Assembly: GCA_964596165.1 (NCBI GenBank)
Contig: CAZQTW010000018.1
Span: 1-64,000 of the forward strand
DNA: 64,000 bases
Origin: CAYUQT01 sp964596165
GTDB lineage: Bacteria; Planctomycetota; Phycisphaerae; UBA1845; JAFGLZ01
Reading direction: 5' to 3'
Each line of letters starts with the position of its first letter. Within the stretch, counting starts at the first letter, position 1. This document shows, piece by piece, positions 8,376-16,783 of this stretch. The notes beneath the pieces were generated by a model. The model saw nothing but the letters and a program-made list of their open reading frames with translations. It was not told where the DNA came from and did no database searches. Position numbers and translations under genes: made by a program.

Positions 8376-9509
8376 GTGCCACCGGATTCACAGGAGACCA
8401 TGCCGGGGAGCGCCCGCCGCAAGAGCCGCGCCGTGAGGGTCGGTTCGGTGGTGATCGGCGGGGGTGCGCCGATCACCGTTCAGTCCATGACCAATACGCG
8501 GACTCAGGACGTTGATGCGACGTTGGACCAGGTCCGCCGGCTGGCCCGGGCCGGTTGCGAACTGGTCCGCGTGACCGTGCCCACGCGCAAGGACACCGAA
8601 GCCCTCAAGGCGATCGTTGCCGGTTCCCCAGTGCCGATCATCGCCGACGTGCATTTTCAGTATCAACGGGCGATTGAGGCGGTTGAGGCAGGGGCGGCCA
8701 AGATTCGGCTCAACCCGGGGAATATCCGCGATCCCAAACACGTCGCGGCCGTCATCGTCGCCTGCCGCGAACGCGGCGTTCCCATTCGCATCGGCGTGAA
8801 CGAAGGGAGCATCGTCGAACGTCACGACGAGCAGAAGCGAAGCGTCGAACGTCAGGCAATTCGGGCGGACTACCGGAAGCACATGGTCGGTTTGATGGTG
8901 CAACGTCTGGAGGAGTATGTTCGGATCTTCGATGAGCACGAATTTCACGACCTCGTCCTGGCGGCCAAGTGCAACGATGCCCGTCTGACCATCGATGCGT
9001 ATGAGGCCGTCAGCCGTCGATTCGACTATCCCCTGCACCTGGGCGTAACGCATGCCGGGCCTCCCGAAACGGGACGTATTCGATCGGTCGCCGCCCTCGC
9101 CGCACTGCTATCACAGGGCATCGGTGACACCTTGCGGATCAGCTACGCGGCCGATCCCATCGAGGAAGTCCTCGACGCCAAAGAACTGCTTTGCTCTCTT
9201 CATCTCCGTCCCCGCACGGAACCCGAACTGATTGCCTGCCCCACGTGCGGGCGCGTCGAGGTCGATCTGATCTCGCTGGTTCAGCAGGTTCGAAGAAGAC
9301 TTGCGTCCATTCATGCACCCATCAAGGTGGCGGTGATGGGTTGCGTCGTGAACGGTCCGGGAGAGGCCGATCAAGCCGACGTCGCCCTGTGTGCCGGCAA
9401 GACCCACGCCGACATCTACGTCCGTGGCCGGAAGCAGCGTACCGTGGGCATTGCGGACATGTTGGATGCCCTGGTTGAGGCATGCGAGTCCGTCGGAGGG
9501 TCTTCATGA
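8376..9509 (+). CDS. ispG: IspG, (E)-4-hydroxy-3-methylbut-2-enyl-diphosphate synthase
   Basis: The enzyme reductively converts methylerythritol cyclodiphosphate to HMBPP in the MEP isoprenoid pathway, using a [4Fe-4S] cluster. The N-terminal TIM barrel is clear (ITVQSMTNTRTQD, IADVHF, IRLNPGNI), and the C-terminal domain has the cluster ligands: ACPTCGR and GCVVNGPGE with its Glu. It is the compact form (about 377 residues) without the plant-type insert. Three starts are possible: TTG 8364, GTG 8376 and ATG 8400. I prefer the GTG because GAGG precedes it with good spacing, whereas the AGGAG before the ATG is only three bases away. The pathway partner ispH is at 37512. Confidence 0.93.
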   Translation: MPPDSQETMPGSARRKSRAVRVGSVVIGGGAPITVQSMTNTRTQDVDATLDQVRRLARAGCELVRVTVPTRKDTEALKAIVAGSPVPIIADVHFQYQRAIEAVEAGAAKIRLNPGNIRDPKHVAAVIVACRERGVPIRIGVNEGSIVERHDEQKRSVERQAIRADYRKHMVGLMVQRLEEYVRIFDEHEFHDLVLAAKCNDARLTIDAYEAVSRRFDYPLHLGVTHAGPPETGRIRSVAALAALLSQGIGDTLRISYAADPIEEVLDAKELLCSLHLRPRTEPELIACPTCGRVEVDLISLVQQVRRRLASIHAPIKVAVMGCVVNGPGEADQADVALCAGKTHADIYVRGRKQRTVGIADMLDALVEACESVGGSS

Positions 9510-9891
9510 AGGAGAAGCCCTCCAGTGACGCGAATATGAGACCTCCGGATCGTCGCCGTGACCGCTGCGTCAGATCGTCTTCGTATGCCTGGCCGTGGCA
9601 ACCGCCTTGGTGAAGCACGCCGGAGGCCTTGCCCCGGTTCGGGTTGGGTTGTCATACGCCGCAAGAAGAATTCGCCCAACAAATCCGGGGAGAAGTGTCA
9701 TAGACAACTTTTGGATAACTCCGCTCATATCTAGTGTAATTCCCGTCGATCTGTTGTATGTCGGGCATGCAGTACGGCAACGGTGGACTGCGTTGACCTG
9801 ACCTTCATGGGCCCTACCTGGGCTCATGTGTGGAAGGGAGGACTTGGCCGGCAAGCCTTCGGTGTCGAGGTCTTGCGGGGTTGAGGACTGG
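9510..9891. other. Intergenic region without a recognised gene
   Basis: About 380 bp between ispG and the HD-GYP gene. The one plus-strand reading frame here (9595-9801, 68 residues) resembles nothing I recognise and has no ribosome site. An upstream ATG at 9826 would lengthen the HD-GYP protein by 22 residues but also lacks a ribosome site. The AT-richer stretch around 9700-9740 is where a promoter would be expected, but no confident boxes are seen. Confidence 0.5.
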
Positions 9892-11856
9892 ATGGGCGTG
9901 GTCGGAAACGCAACTGGAAACCCTGCTCAGAAGGCAAAGCCGGACCTCCCGGATCCGGCGGCGATGCCCGTGGCCAATCCGGAGCTTGCCTCAGAGCTTC
10001 TCGCCGAGCCTGACCTTGCCGGAGCCGTCTTCCGGTTCCTTGCGGACCTTCCCAAACGTCTGGATATCATCCTGGAAAAACAGCGGTACCACCGATTTGA
10101 CGACCTCCGGAGGCACATCGAGCGCCTGGGAACGACCAGCCGCCTTTACGGCTATAGAGCGGTGGCCTTTCTGGCCGCCAAACTCCAATCGGACCTCCTG
10201 ATGGGAGAGGAAGAGCTCCTTCGGGATCACCTCGGAGAACTTGCTGTTCTCGTCGACCGGCTGTCGAAGAGCGTATCATTGAAGGTCGATGCCACGACGG
10301 CGCCGACCCTTCCAGACGAAACGGATTCTGCGCGGGCCACGGTACTGGTGATCGATTCTGATCCGGCTGTCGGGGAGTTGATTCGGGCGTATCTTGCGAA
10401 AGACGGCATCAAGACGATCGTTTCGGACGATCCCTGGCACACGATCGGGCTGATTCACGACCATTTGCCCGACGTCGTTTTGCTCGACGCCGATTTCAGT
10501 CCGGGACAAGCGACGCTTTGGTACAAGCGATTTCGTCTGGACGAGATGTCGCGGCAGATCCCGCTGATTTGCACCTGGACCGCGGGTCGGGAGCAGATTG
10601 AGGAGTCTGATCCCGCCATGCGGCCGGTGGAGTATCTCCCCAAACCGTTCAGTCTGTCCGCGCTGCGGGTCCGTGTGAACGACTTGGCCGAACGCCATCG
10701 TTTGAAAGAGGCCTTGGCCGTTCAGACCGGACAACTGTACGAGCTGTACAACTTTGCCACGGAGCTGAACGCCCTGATGAGCGTCGAGTCGACGCTCGCC
10801 ATGATCGGGCAGACAGCCGCTCGACTCACGCAGAGCCAGCGGGTGAGCATCATGCTGCCCGATCCGAGCGGACAGCGACTTCGGATCGCATGGGCGATGG
10901 GACTGCCCGATGAAGTGCTTGCAGGTGAGTCGCCTCGCATGGGGGAAGGTATCGCCGGACAGGTGTTTGCGTCTGGACGGTCGGTTTTGGAGGGTTCCGA
11001 TTCGTCGGGGGTGTTCGGTGAAGACGCCTCGCCCGGTCATGTTGTCGGCGAGCCGATGATCTCATTGCCAATGAATACGGTCGAGGGTCCGGTCGCGGTC
11101 TTGAACGTTTCGGACAAGGTGGGTGGAGCCGCGTATGCCCAGGAAGACGTTCAGATCCTTCACTGCATTGCCGGTGCCGGTGCCGTCGCGCTGCGGACCC
11201 AGCTCCAGCGGTACTATCTTGACCTGTCGCGCGACTCTGCGGTTCTCGGTCTGGCCAAGCTGGCCGAACACCGTGATCCGGATACGGGTAACCATCTGGA
11301 ACGGGTGGTGGAGTACTGTCGCCTGCTGGCCAAGGCGATGGCTCGCCAGCCGGCTTATCGCCACGTGGTGACCTCGGCGTTTATCGACGATCTTTGTCGT
11401 TCCGCGCCGCTGCACGATATCGGCAAGGTTGGGATCCCGGATTCGATCCTGCTCAAACCGGGCAAGTTGACATCCGAGGAAAGACGAATCATGGAGGCCC
11501 ATGTGGAGATGGGTGGGGCAACGCTCGATGCCATGGTCAAGAGATCGGGATCGGGGACATTTCTGGAAATGGCCGCCCACATCGCACGTTACCATCATGA
11601 GCGGTATGACGGCAAGGGATACCTGAAGGGACTTGCGGGGGAGGAGATTCCGTTGGCGGCGCGTATTGTGTCGGTGGCAGACGTCTACGATGCGCTTACG
11701 AGCAATCGTGTCTACTCTCCCGCGCGTCCGCACAAAGAGGCGGCGGACTTTTTGGTGATCGGCGCGGGCACGCAGTTTGACCCGGATGTGGTCAAGGCTT
11801 TTACCGATCAGGAGTCAGGTTTCCGAGCGGTCTCGGATGCCATGCGCTCGAAGTAA
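9892..11856 (+). CDS. Response regulator with REC, GAF and HD-GYP domains
   Basis: About 654 residues. Order: an N-terminal helical region (residues 30-130), a receiver domain (about 146-270, acidic pair DSD, phosphoacceptor in PDVVLLDADF, Lys in LPKPFS), a GAF domain (about 295-420), and an HD-GYP domain (about 440-640; HD in APLHDIGKVGIP, then HHERYDGKGYLKGL). HD-GYP domains normally hydrolyse cyclic di-GMP to GMP, so the protein probably lowers c-di-GMP on a phosphorylation signal. The signature Pro is Leu here (GYL, not GYP). The ATG at 9892 is chosen over 9826 because GAGG lies five bases before it. No partner kinase is adjacent. Confidence 0.88.
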   Translation: MGVVGNATGNPAQKAKPDLPDPAAMPVANPELASELLAEPDLAGAVFRFLADLPKRLDIILEKQRYHRFDDLRRHIERLGTTSRLYGYRAVAFLAAKLQSDLLMGEEELLRDHLGELAVLVDRLSKSVSLKVDATTAPTLPDETDSARATVLVIDSDPAVGELIRAYLAKDGIKTIVSDDPWHTIGLIHDHLPDVVLLDADFSPGQATLWYKRFRLDEMSRQIPLICTWTAGREQIEESDPAMRPVEYLPKPFSLSALRVRVNDLAERHRLKEALAVQTGQLYELYNFATELNALMSVESTLAMIGQTAARLTQSQRVSIMLPDPSGQRLRIAWAMGLPDEVLAGESPRMGEGIAGQVFASGRSVLEGSDSSGVFGEDASPGHVVGEPMISLPMNTVEGPVAVLNVSDKVGGAAYAQEDVQILHCIAGAGAVALRTQLQRYYLDLSRDSAVLGLAKLAEHRDPDTGNHLERVVEYCRLLAKAMARQPAYRHVVTSAFIDDLCRSAPLHDIGKVGIPDSILLKPGKLTSEERRIMEAHVEMGGATLDAMVKRSGSGTFLEMAAHIARYHHERYDGKGYLKGLAGEEIPLAARIVSVADVYDALTSNRVYSPARPHKEAADFLVIGAGTQFDPDVVKAFTDQESGFRAVSDAMRSK

Positions 11857-11937
11857 CTCCTTCCCTTCGTTGCGGCGCAAGCCAAGCAGCGTGTTTCCGA
11901 CTGAAACAATGGTTGGTGCGGGTGGAAACCCAAAAAG

Positions 11938-11974
11938 AAAGCACCAGGTGCCTCAAGGGCGATCCCGGTGCTTT
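11938..11974 (-). terminator. Candidate terminator after nrdJ
   Basis: Perfect 8-bp arms (AAAGCACC and GGTGCTTT) enclose 21 bases. Read on the minus strand, the stem is followed by CTTTTT, fitting a rho-independent terminator about 170 bases after the nrdJ stop. A second hairpin (GCGCCGG, then CCGGCGC, 12014-12031) lies between and has no T-run. On the plus strand no T-run follows. Confidence 0.5.
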
Positions 11975-12145
11975 CCGGAGGGGAAAGAAGCCTGACAGCT
12001 AAACCTCAAGCCTTTGCGCCGGAAACCCGGCGCATGCCTCCGTATGATTCCTAGTACCCGTTATCGGCTTTCAGCGCCACAATCCTCAACAATTCTATAA
12101 TGGTTTTGCCCCCACGCTGCAAGAATTTTCGACATTTTTTCGGAC

Positions 12146-14902
12146 CTAGCACTTCGCCCAACCGCAAGCCTGGCACTTGACACAGCCCTCTCCGTAAACG
12201 AGGTCCGCACCACATTCAGGGCATTTGACCTTGAACGCGGTACGAGGAGTGGTGGGCATGCTTGCGGGTAGGAAGTCCGCAAACACACCCACCATACTAC
12301 CACCAAGGCGCACTTCCGGCCGGGTTGGACCGCCGGTCGAGCTGCTAGCTACCGCTAACAAAGTGGCCGGCTTTTCTGTCTTACCATTACCCTTCTTACC
12401 GTTGCCGCCTCCATTGCCTCCGTTACCACCACCATTTCCGCCGGGTGGCTTTACATCTGACTGCCTGGACTTCAGGTCGGTGCTCGGATTGTTGAGTTCG
12501 CTCAGGTCGGCTCGGCCGAGCAGCAGGTCTTCGAGCCCGAAGACTTCCTTGGCCCGCTGGTACTTCATCAGGGCACGCGCCAAGCCGTCGCCCAGGCTCA
12601 TGATTCTGCCGTCCTTGGTCGGGATCTGAAGGCTGGAGCCAATTCCCTTGAGCTGTTGGATCACGTGCTTGAGCGATCCGCCGGCACGTAACCACAAGCT
12701 GATCATTCGGCAGATTGCCTCGAGATCGCTCGCGGCGACATCGCCCCCCTTCCCGAGCTGAGCGAAGACCTCGAGTTCCTGTCCCGTCTTCGGATCCACG
12801 GTGATTTTCACGTGGATGTTTCCGAAGGGTGTCATCTGGCGAATGCGGAGGCCACTGACGATCTCCGGCAACTGTCGCGGTTCCAACTGAGTCCTCATCG
12901 GCGTGACCTCCGCATCCGCTCGGTCCTCATCGGCGGGGTCCTGGCCGGCCGGTTTGTTTTCCTTTTCCGAGTTCTTCAGTGCCATCGGCTGGGCGTCCCG
13001 GCATCCGTCGCGATAGACGGTGATTCCCTTACAGCCCAGTTCGTGCGCCATCCGGTAGATCTTGTCGACGTCTTCGACGGTGGCGTCCCTCGGGAAGTTG
13101 ATGGTCTTGCTGATTGAAGCGTCGCAGTGCCGTTGGAAGGCCGCCTGCATCCTGATGTGCCATTCCGGCGAGATGTCGTGGGCGCAGACGAAGATGTGCT
13201 TGAGTTCCGACGGCAATTCGTCAATATGAGCGAGGGTGCCATCCGTGGCGATGTGATCCATCAAACCCTCGCTATAGAGTCCGCGGTCCACCAAGACCCG
13301 GCGGAAGAATCCGTTGACCTCAACGAGAGGGCCTTGCGATTCGCCCTTGCCTCGCAGGACGTTTCGGTAGAAGACCAGGCTGAAGAGCGGTTCGATGCCG
13401 CCGGAACAGTCCGCGATGATACTGATGGTCCCCGTGGGAGCGACGGTGGTACACGATGCGTTTCGCATCGGGCGGTGATGAATCGTGTCCCATATGCTGG
13501 ACGGCCAGTTCGGGAAGCACCCGCGTTCTTGGGCGAGTTGCTCCGAGTAGTTGTGCGCTTCGTCGTTGATGAACTTCATGAATCGCTCGGCCCAGGCGAC
13601 GCCTTCCACGGTGTTGTAGCCCACCGACAATTGGAACAGGGCGTCGGCAAACCCCATGATTCCCAGGCCGACCTTCCGATTCTTCTTACACATCTCCTCG
13701 ATTTGCGGAAGCGGATATCGATTCGCATCGATGACGTTGTCGAGGAAGCGGATCGAGTGATGAACCGTCTCGCGAAGCCCGTCCCAGTCTACGCGGACTT
13801 TGTCTGTCCCCCCGTTTCGAACGAACTTGGCGACGTTGATGCTGCCCAGATTGCAGGCCTCGTAGGGCAGCAACGGTTGTTCTCCGCAGGGATTGGTCGC
13901 TTCGATTCGTCCCAGGGCCGGCGTGGGGTTGTGACGATTGATCTGATCGATAAAGACCACTCCGGGTTCGCCCGTGGTCCAGGCGTTTCGGACGATGGTC
14001 TCCCAGATCTGCCGTTTGGTGTAAACCTTGCCCTCGTAGTCGGCGGGGACGGCGGCGGCCGGTCGCGGCGTCTGGACGTAGATCGGCCGATCCGACTCCG
14101 GAGGCAGAGTGGAGGCGGCGATCAGGGACCGTATGTCGTACTCCCAGATGTCCACGTCCTTGGGGATGTAATAGGCCTGTCCGGTACGAGGGTTTCGCAC
14201 GAGATGCGGCGAGTCCGGGTCCTGCTGGAACTGGCGCATCCATTCGTCGGTGAGCTTCACCGAGATGTTGTAGTTGCTGAATGCATGCAGGTCCTGTTTG
14301 GCGTGGAGGAACTTGAGGATGTCGGGATGATGGACATACATCATCCCCATGTTGGCGCCGCGGCGAAACGCCCCCTGCTGAATCGCATTTGTTGCCTCGC
14401 TGAAAGCGCGCCAGAAGCTGATCGGTCCGGATGTCGTTCCGCCGCTCGACTGGATGTAGTCGCCGGTCGGCCGCAACTCGTCGAAGGCGAATCCCGTTCC
14501 GCCACCGGCCTTCTGGATCAATGCCGTATGTTTGATCGAATCGAAGATCGCGTCGACGCTGTCCTTCACCGGGAGAACAAAGCAGGCACTCAACATGCCC
14601 ATCTCGCGACCGGCGTTCATGAGGGTCGGGCTATTCGGCATGAACCGACCGCTGACCATGAGATTGTAGAATCGGGCGGCCCACCGGTCGCGTTCCGCAG
14701 CCGTCGCACCGTAAGCGGCGGTCTCCACGTCCGCAATGCAATCGGCCACGCGATTGAACAGATCTTCGGGCTTCTCAATGACTTGCCCGCTTTCGTCCTT
14801 CTTGAGGTAACGGGCCTTTAGAACCCTCTCGCCGTTTTCGGTCAGACGGAGGGATTCCCTTCCCGTGTGTTGGGTATCAACATGGATGTCGTTGCCAGCC
14901 AT
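12146..14902 (-). CDS. nrdJ: Class II (adenosylcobalamin-dependent) ribonucleoside-diphosphate reductase
   Basis: About 918 residues. The enzyme reduces ribonucleotides to deoxyribonucleotides using a radical started by coenzyme B12. The catalytic N-x-C-x-E is visible as NPCGEQ (Cys near residue 339), and GGGTGFAFDELRPTGDYIQS is typical. A TSCPD domain follows (about 670-780), then a Gly/Asn-rich linker (GGNGGGNGGNGGGNG) and a C-terminal zinc ribbon with the redox pair region CQACGWAKC. The ATG at 14902 is preferred over an upstream start at 14989 because of GGGAG seven bases before it and the normal N-terminus. The promoter carries two likely NrdR boxes, so the gene is probably repressed when dNTPs are plentiful. 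It depends on cobalamin; no B12 genes are nearby. Confidence 0.95.
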   Translation of the reverse strand: MAGNDIHVDTQHTGRESLRLTENGERVLKARYLKKDESGQVIEKPEDLFNRVADCIADVETAAYGATAAERDRWAARFYNLMVSGRFMPNSPTLMNAGREMGMLSACFVLPVKDSVDAIFDSIKHTALIQKAGGGTGFAFDELRPTGDYIQSSGGTTSGPISFWRAFSEATNAIQQGAFRRGANMGMMYVHHPDILKFLHAKQDLHAFSNYNISVKLTDEWMRQFQQDPDSPHLVRNPRTGQAYYIPKDVDIWEYDIRSLIAASTLPPESDRPIYVQTPRPAAAVPADYEGKVYTKRQIWETIVRNAWTTGEPGVVFIDQINRHNPTPALGRIEATNPCGEQPLLPYEACNLGSINVAKFVRNGGTDKVRVDWDGLRETVHHSIRFLDNVIDANRYPLPQIEEMCKKNRKVGLGIMGFADALFQLSVGYNTVEGVAWAERFMKFINDEAHNYSEQLAQERGCFPNWPSSIWDTIHHRPMRNASCTTVAPTGTISIIADCSGGIEPLFSLVFYRNVLRGKGESQGPLVEVNGFFRRVLVDRGLYSEGLMDHIATDGTLAHIDELPSELKHIFVCAHDISPEWHIRMQAAFQRHCDASISKTINFPRDATVEDVDKIYRMAHELGCKGITVYRDGCRDAQPMALKNSEKENKPAGQDPADEDRADAEVTPMRTQLEPRQLPEIVSGLRIRQMTPFGNIHVKITVDPKTGQELEVFAQLGKGGDVAASDLEAICRMISLWLRAGGSLKHVIQQLKGIGSSLQIPTKDGRIMSLGDGLARALMKYQRAKEVFGLEDLLLGRADLSELNNPSTDLKSRQSDVKPPGGNGGGNGGNGGGNGKKGNGKTEKPATLLAVASSSTGGPTRPEVRLGGSMVGVFADFLPASMPTTPRTAFKVKCPECGADLVYGEGCVKCQACGWAKC

Positions 14903-15162
14903 GGCACACTCCCTTGAACACAATTCACTTCCCTGCGGTTTTGGGTAGGCGGCCAATGCGCTCGCCCATTGCTTCAGGCTTACCACCACTATCCGACGCA
15001 GCCCCGTTCAAGACCGGTTTATTCGAGACCGCTCACATCACAAAACCGATATCAACTACACCGCTTATTCAATTCAGCCGATTTGTTCTTTCCCTTACGT
15101 CGGTTTGAGCTGTCGCGCCCCATGCTCAAGATCGGCCAGCGATGCACTATATCTTGAGGGCA
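14903..15162 (-). other. Long nrdJ leader
   Basis: About 260 bases separate the predicted transcription start from the nrdJ ATG. The first part holds a perfect 8-bp inverted repeat (CTCAAGAT, then ATCTTGAG, 15122-15155), overlapping NrdR box 1, and near the ATG a short stem, CAATG with CATTG. I looked for a cobalamin riboswitch and did not find its conserved boxes. A structured regulatory leader is possible but unproven. Confidence 0.3.
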
Positions 15163-15197
15163 CCATTCTTAATACCCCAAGATCTGGGGTCAGTCAA
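15144..15197 (-). promoter_or_regulatory. nrdJ promoter with two NrdR boxes
   Basis: On the minus strand, a -35 TTGACT (15192-15197), a 17-bp spacer and a -10 TATTAA (15169-15174) form a good promoter. Two palindromic sites overlap it. Box 1 has the core CTATATCTTG (15147-15156), 9 of 10 against the NrdR core CwAtATaTwG. Box 2 has CAAGATCTGG (15178-15187), 7 of 10. Their centres are exactly 31 bp apart, the three-turn spacing typical of paired NrdR sites. Box 2 lies in the promoter spacer and box 1 near the start point, so binding would block transcription. The nrdR gene itself is not in the window. Confidence 0.65.
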
Positions 15198-15445
15198 ACA
15201 TAATCTAACGAAATCTTAAGATTGTGCTAACCCATCCAATCACAAGCACTTACGGGCGGCCAGATCCACCAGGGATAGTGTCGGACTTTGCGCAACCTAC
15301 ACCACCTCTTGTGTCTCGCCTCTCTACAATTCTACCCTCGGCTGGGCGTCATTTCCTCCGGTTGAGACCGCATCTTACAATTACGCCCTGTCCGTGCGGA
15401 TGGATCGGGTTCGAGCGAAGAATACTTGTCATGATAGGAACGTCG
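15198..15445. other. Spacer between the DUF362 gene and the nrdJ promoter
   Basis: About 250 bp between the stop of the DUF362 protein and the nrdJ promoter. No reading frame resembles a known protein and no terminator with a T-run is seen. The composition is slightly AT-richer near 15200. Confidence 0.4.
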
Positions 15446-16528
15446 TCAGTTATCGAGCTTCTTGAGGCGGTACTCCCGCGAACCGAGTCCGAGGCGTTCG
15501 CCATGTGCGAGTATCACTGTCGGATCGACCTGCGGCCAGTACAATCGCCGGAGGCCCTTTCCCGCCTGCTGTTCGATCAAATCCAACGTGGCTTGTTCGA
15601 TGGCCAATGGTGCAAACCCTGCCAAGACCCCAATATCCGGTATCCGGACTTGTGACGGTCTGTTTATGCAGTCGCAATCCTTGCTGATGCTCACGAGATA
15701 GCTGACGTATGCAATCTTCCCGGCCTTCTGGTGATGGAGCGCGGCAAGCTGTTCGACCATCCGCCGCTGCATTTCGGCTGAACCCATGCTCCAGTCGAAC
15801 TCGATTGCGTTCTGGCGGCACATCGCCAGGCACTCACCACAACCGATACACTGTTTTGGATTGATACGCCTGCCCGAGTTTTTCTTGCACCTTTCGACCG
15901 CGCCCACCGGGCACCACTTGGAGCACAGGCCGCAGTCCACACACGCCTTGGGGTTGATTTTGGGTTTGACCACGCTGTGTTGACGTAGCTTTCCCTTGCG
16001 GCTGGCGCAGCCCATGCCGACGTTCTTGATGAGTCCGCCGAGTCCTGCCTCGCAATGCCCGGTCACATGTGTGGCAATGACGCAAGACTGGACACGGACC
16101 ATGTCGGCGGCGAGTGAGGCTTTCGGACTGCCCGGGCCGTTCACGGAGACGTCCATTTCGGCCACGCCGAACAGACCATCGGCCATCACGATGGGCACCC
16201 CCATCGCCTCGATCGTGAAACCGTGTTCCTGCGCCAGCATAATGTGATCGACCGCGTTGCTTCGCCCCCCGACATAGAGCGTCGATGTCTCGGTGAGGAA
16301 CGGTTTTCCCCCGGCGGCTCGGACGGCTTCCACGAGCGGTCGAATGTGCTGGGGGCGAAGGTATCGCGTGTTGCCGCGCTCGCCGAAGTGCGTTTTGATG
16401 GCCACGAGGTCATTCCTGGCAATCGCACGCTTCAGGCCGGCCTTCTTGTACAGCGCGCGGATCTTCGCCGACCACACCTCGGCCGGATCGTCAAACCGGG
16501 CGGGAATGAAGAAGACCTCTTCCGGCAT
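15446..16528 (-). CDS. DUF362 protein with two 4Fe-4S ferredoxin motifs
   Basis: 360 residues. The DUF362 domain (about residues 1-180, VAIKTHFGERGN) is followed by two ferredoxin-type cluster motifs, CVDCGLCSKWC and CIGCGECLAMC, so it probably carries two [4Fe-4S] clusters and transfers electrons. The function of DUF362 is unknown. The protein looks cytoplasmic. The frame is open 20 residues further upstream, but MPEEVFFIPARF is the usual family start and GGAG lies upstream of the ATG at 16528. It is on the same strand as nrdJ, but that gene has its own promoter. The plus-strand SppA gene is divergent, with about 255 bp between. Confidence 0.85.
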   Translation of the reverse strand: MPEEVFFIPARFDDPAEVWSAKIRALYKKAGLKRAIARNDLVAIKTHFGERGNTRYLRPQHIRPLVEAVRAAGGKPFLTETSTLYVGGRSNAVDHIMLAQEHGFTIEAMGVPIVMADGLFGVAEMDVSVNGPGSPKASLAADMVRVQSCVIATHVTGHCEAGLGGLIKNVGMGCASRKGKLRQHSVVKPKINPKACVDCGLCSKWCPVGAVERCKKNSGRRINPKQCIGCGECLAMCRQNAIEFDWSMGSAEMQRRMVEQLAALHHQKAGKIAYVSYLVSISKDCDCINRPSQVRIPDIGVLAGFAPLAIEQATLDLIEQQAGKGLRRLYWPQVDPTVILAHGERLGLGSREYRLKKLDN

Positions 16529-16783
16529 CGCTCGTTCTCCGACATGCGCTGCTCGCCGGTCGGCATGGTAAGGATTTCGCAACGACATTCAAGGGGAGGT
16601 GCGGCGTGCGTTCGCCCGACCTTTCCTCGCCGACACAGCGGTTGTACAATTCCTCGCGGGTCGGACCTGCAAGGGGAGCAGGTCTGGGGGGCGCGTGCTT
16701 CAGCAGGGTGCAGCCGGCCACCGACCTTGAAGGCTGTCTTGCCGCGGATCGAGCGGCGGCGTTCTGAGGAGGAGGCTTTCCAC

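Noticed and set aside
9826..9891. Longer start for the HD-GYP gene
   Set aside because: The ATG at 9826 has no ribosome site, whereas the in-frame ATG at 9892 has GAGG at good spacing.
9980..10300. HPt domain at the N-terminus of the HD-GYP protein
   Set aside because: The region is helical and has RRHIERLG, but the spacing after the His does not match the HPt signature well enough to claim phosphotransfer.
13127..14821. 564-residue plus-strand reading frame
   Set aside because: It is antisense to nrdJ, which is unmistakable. No domain is seen.
14903..15162. Cobalamin riboswitch before nrdJ
   Set aside because: It would make sense for a B12-dependent enzyme, but the conserved riboswitch boxes are not visible in the leader.
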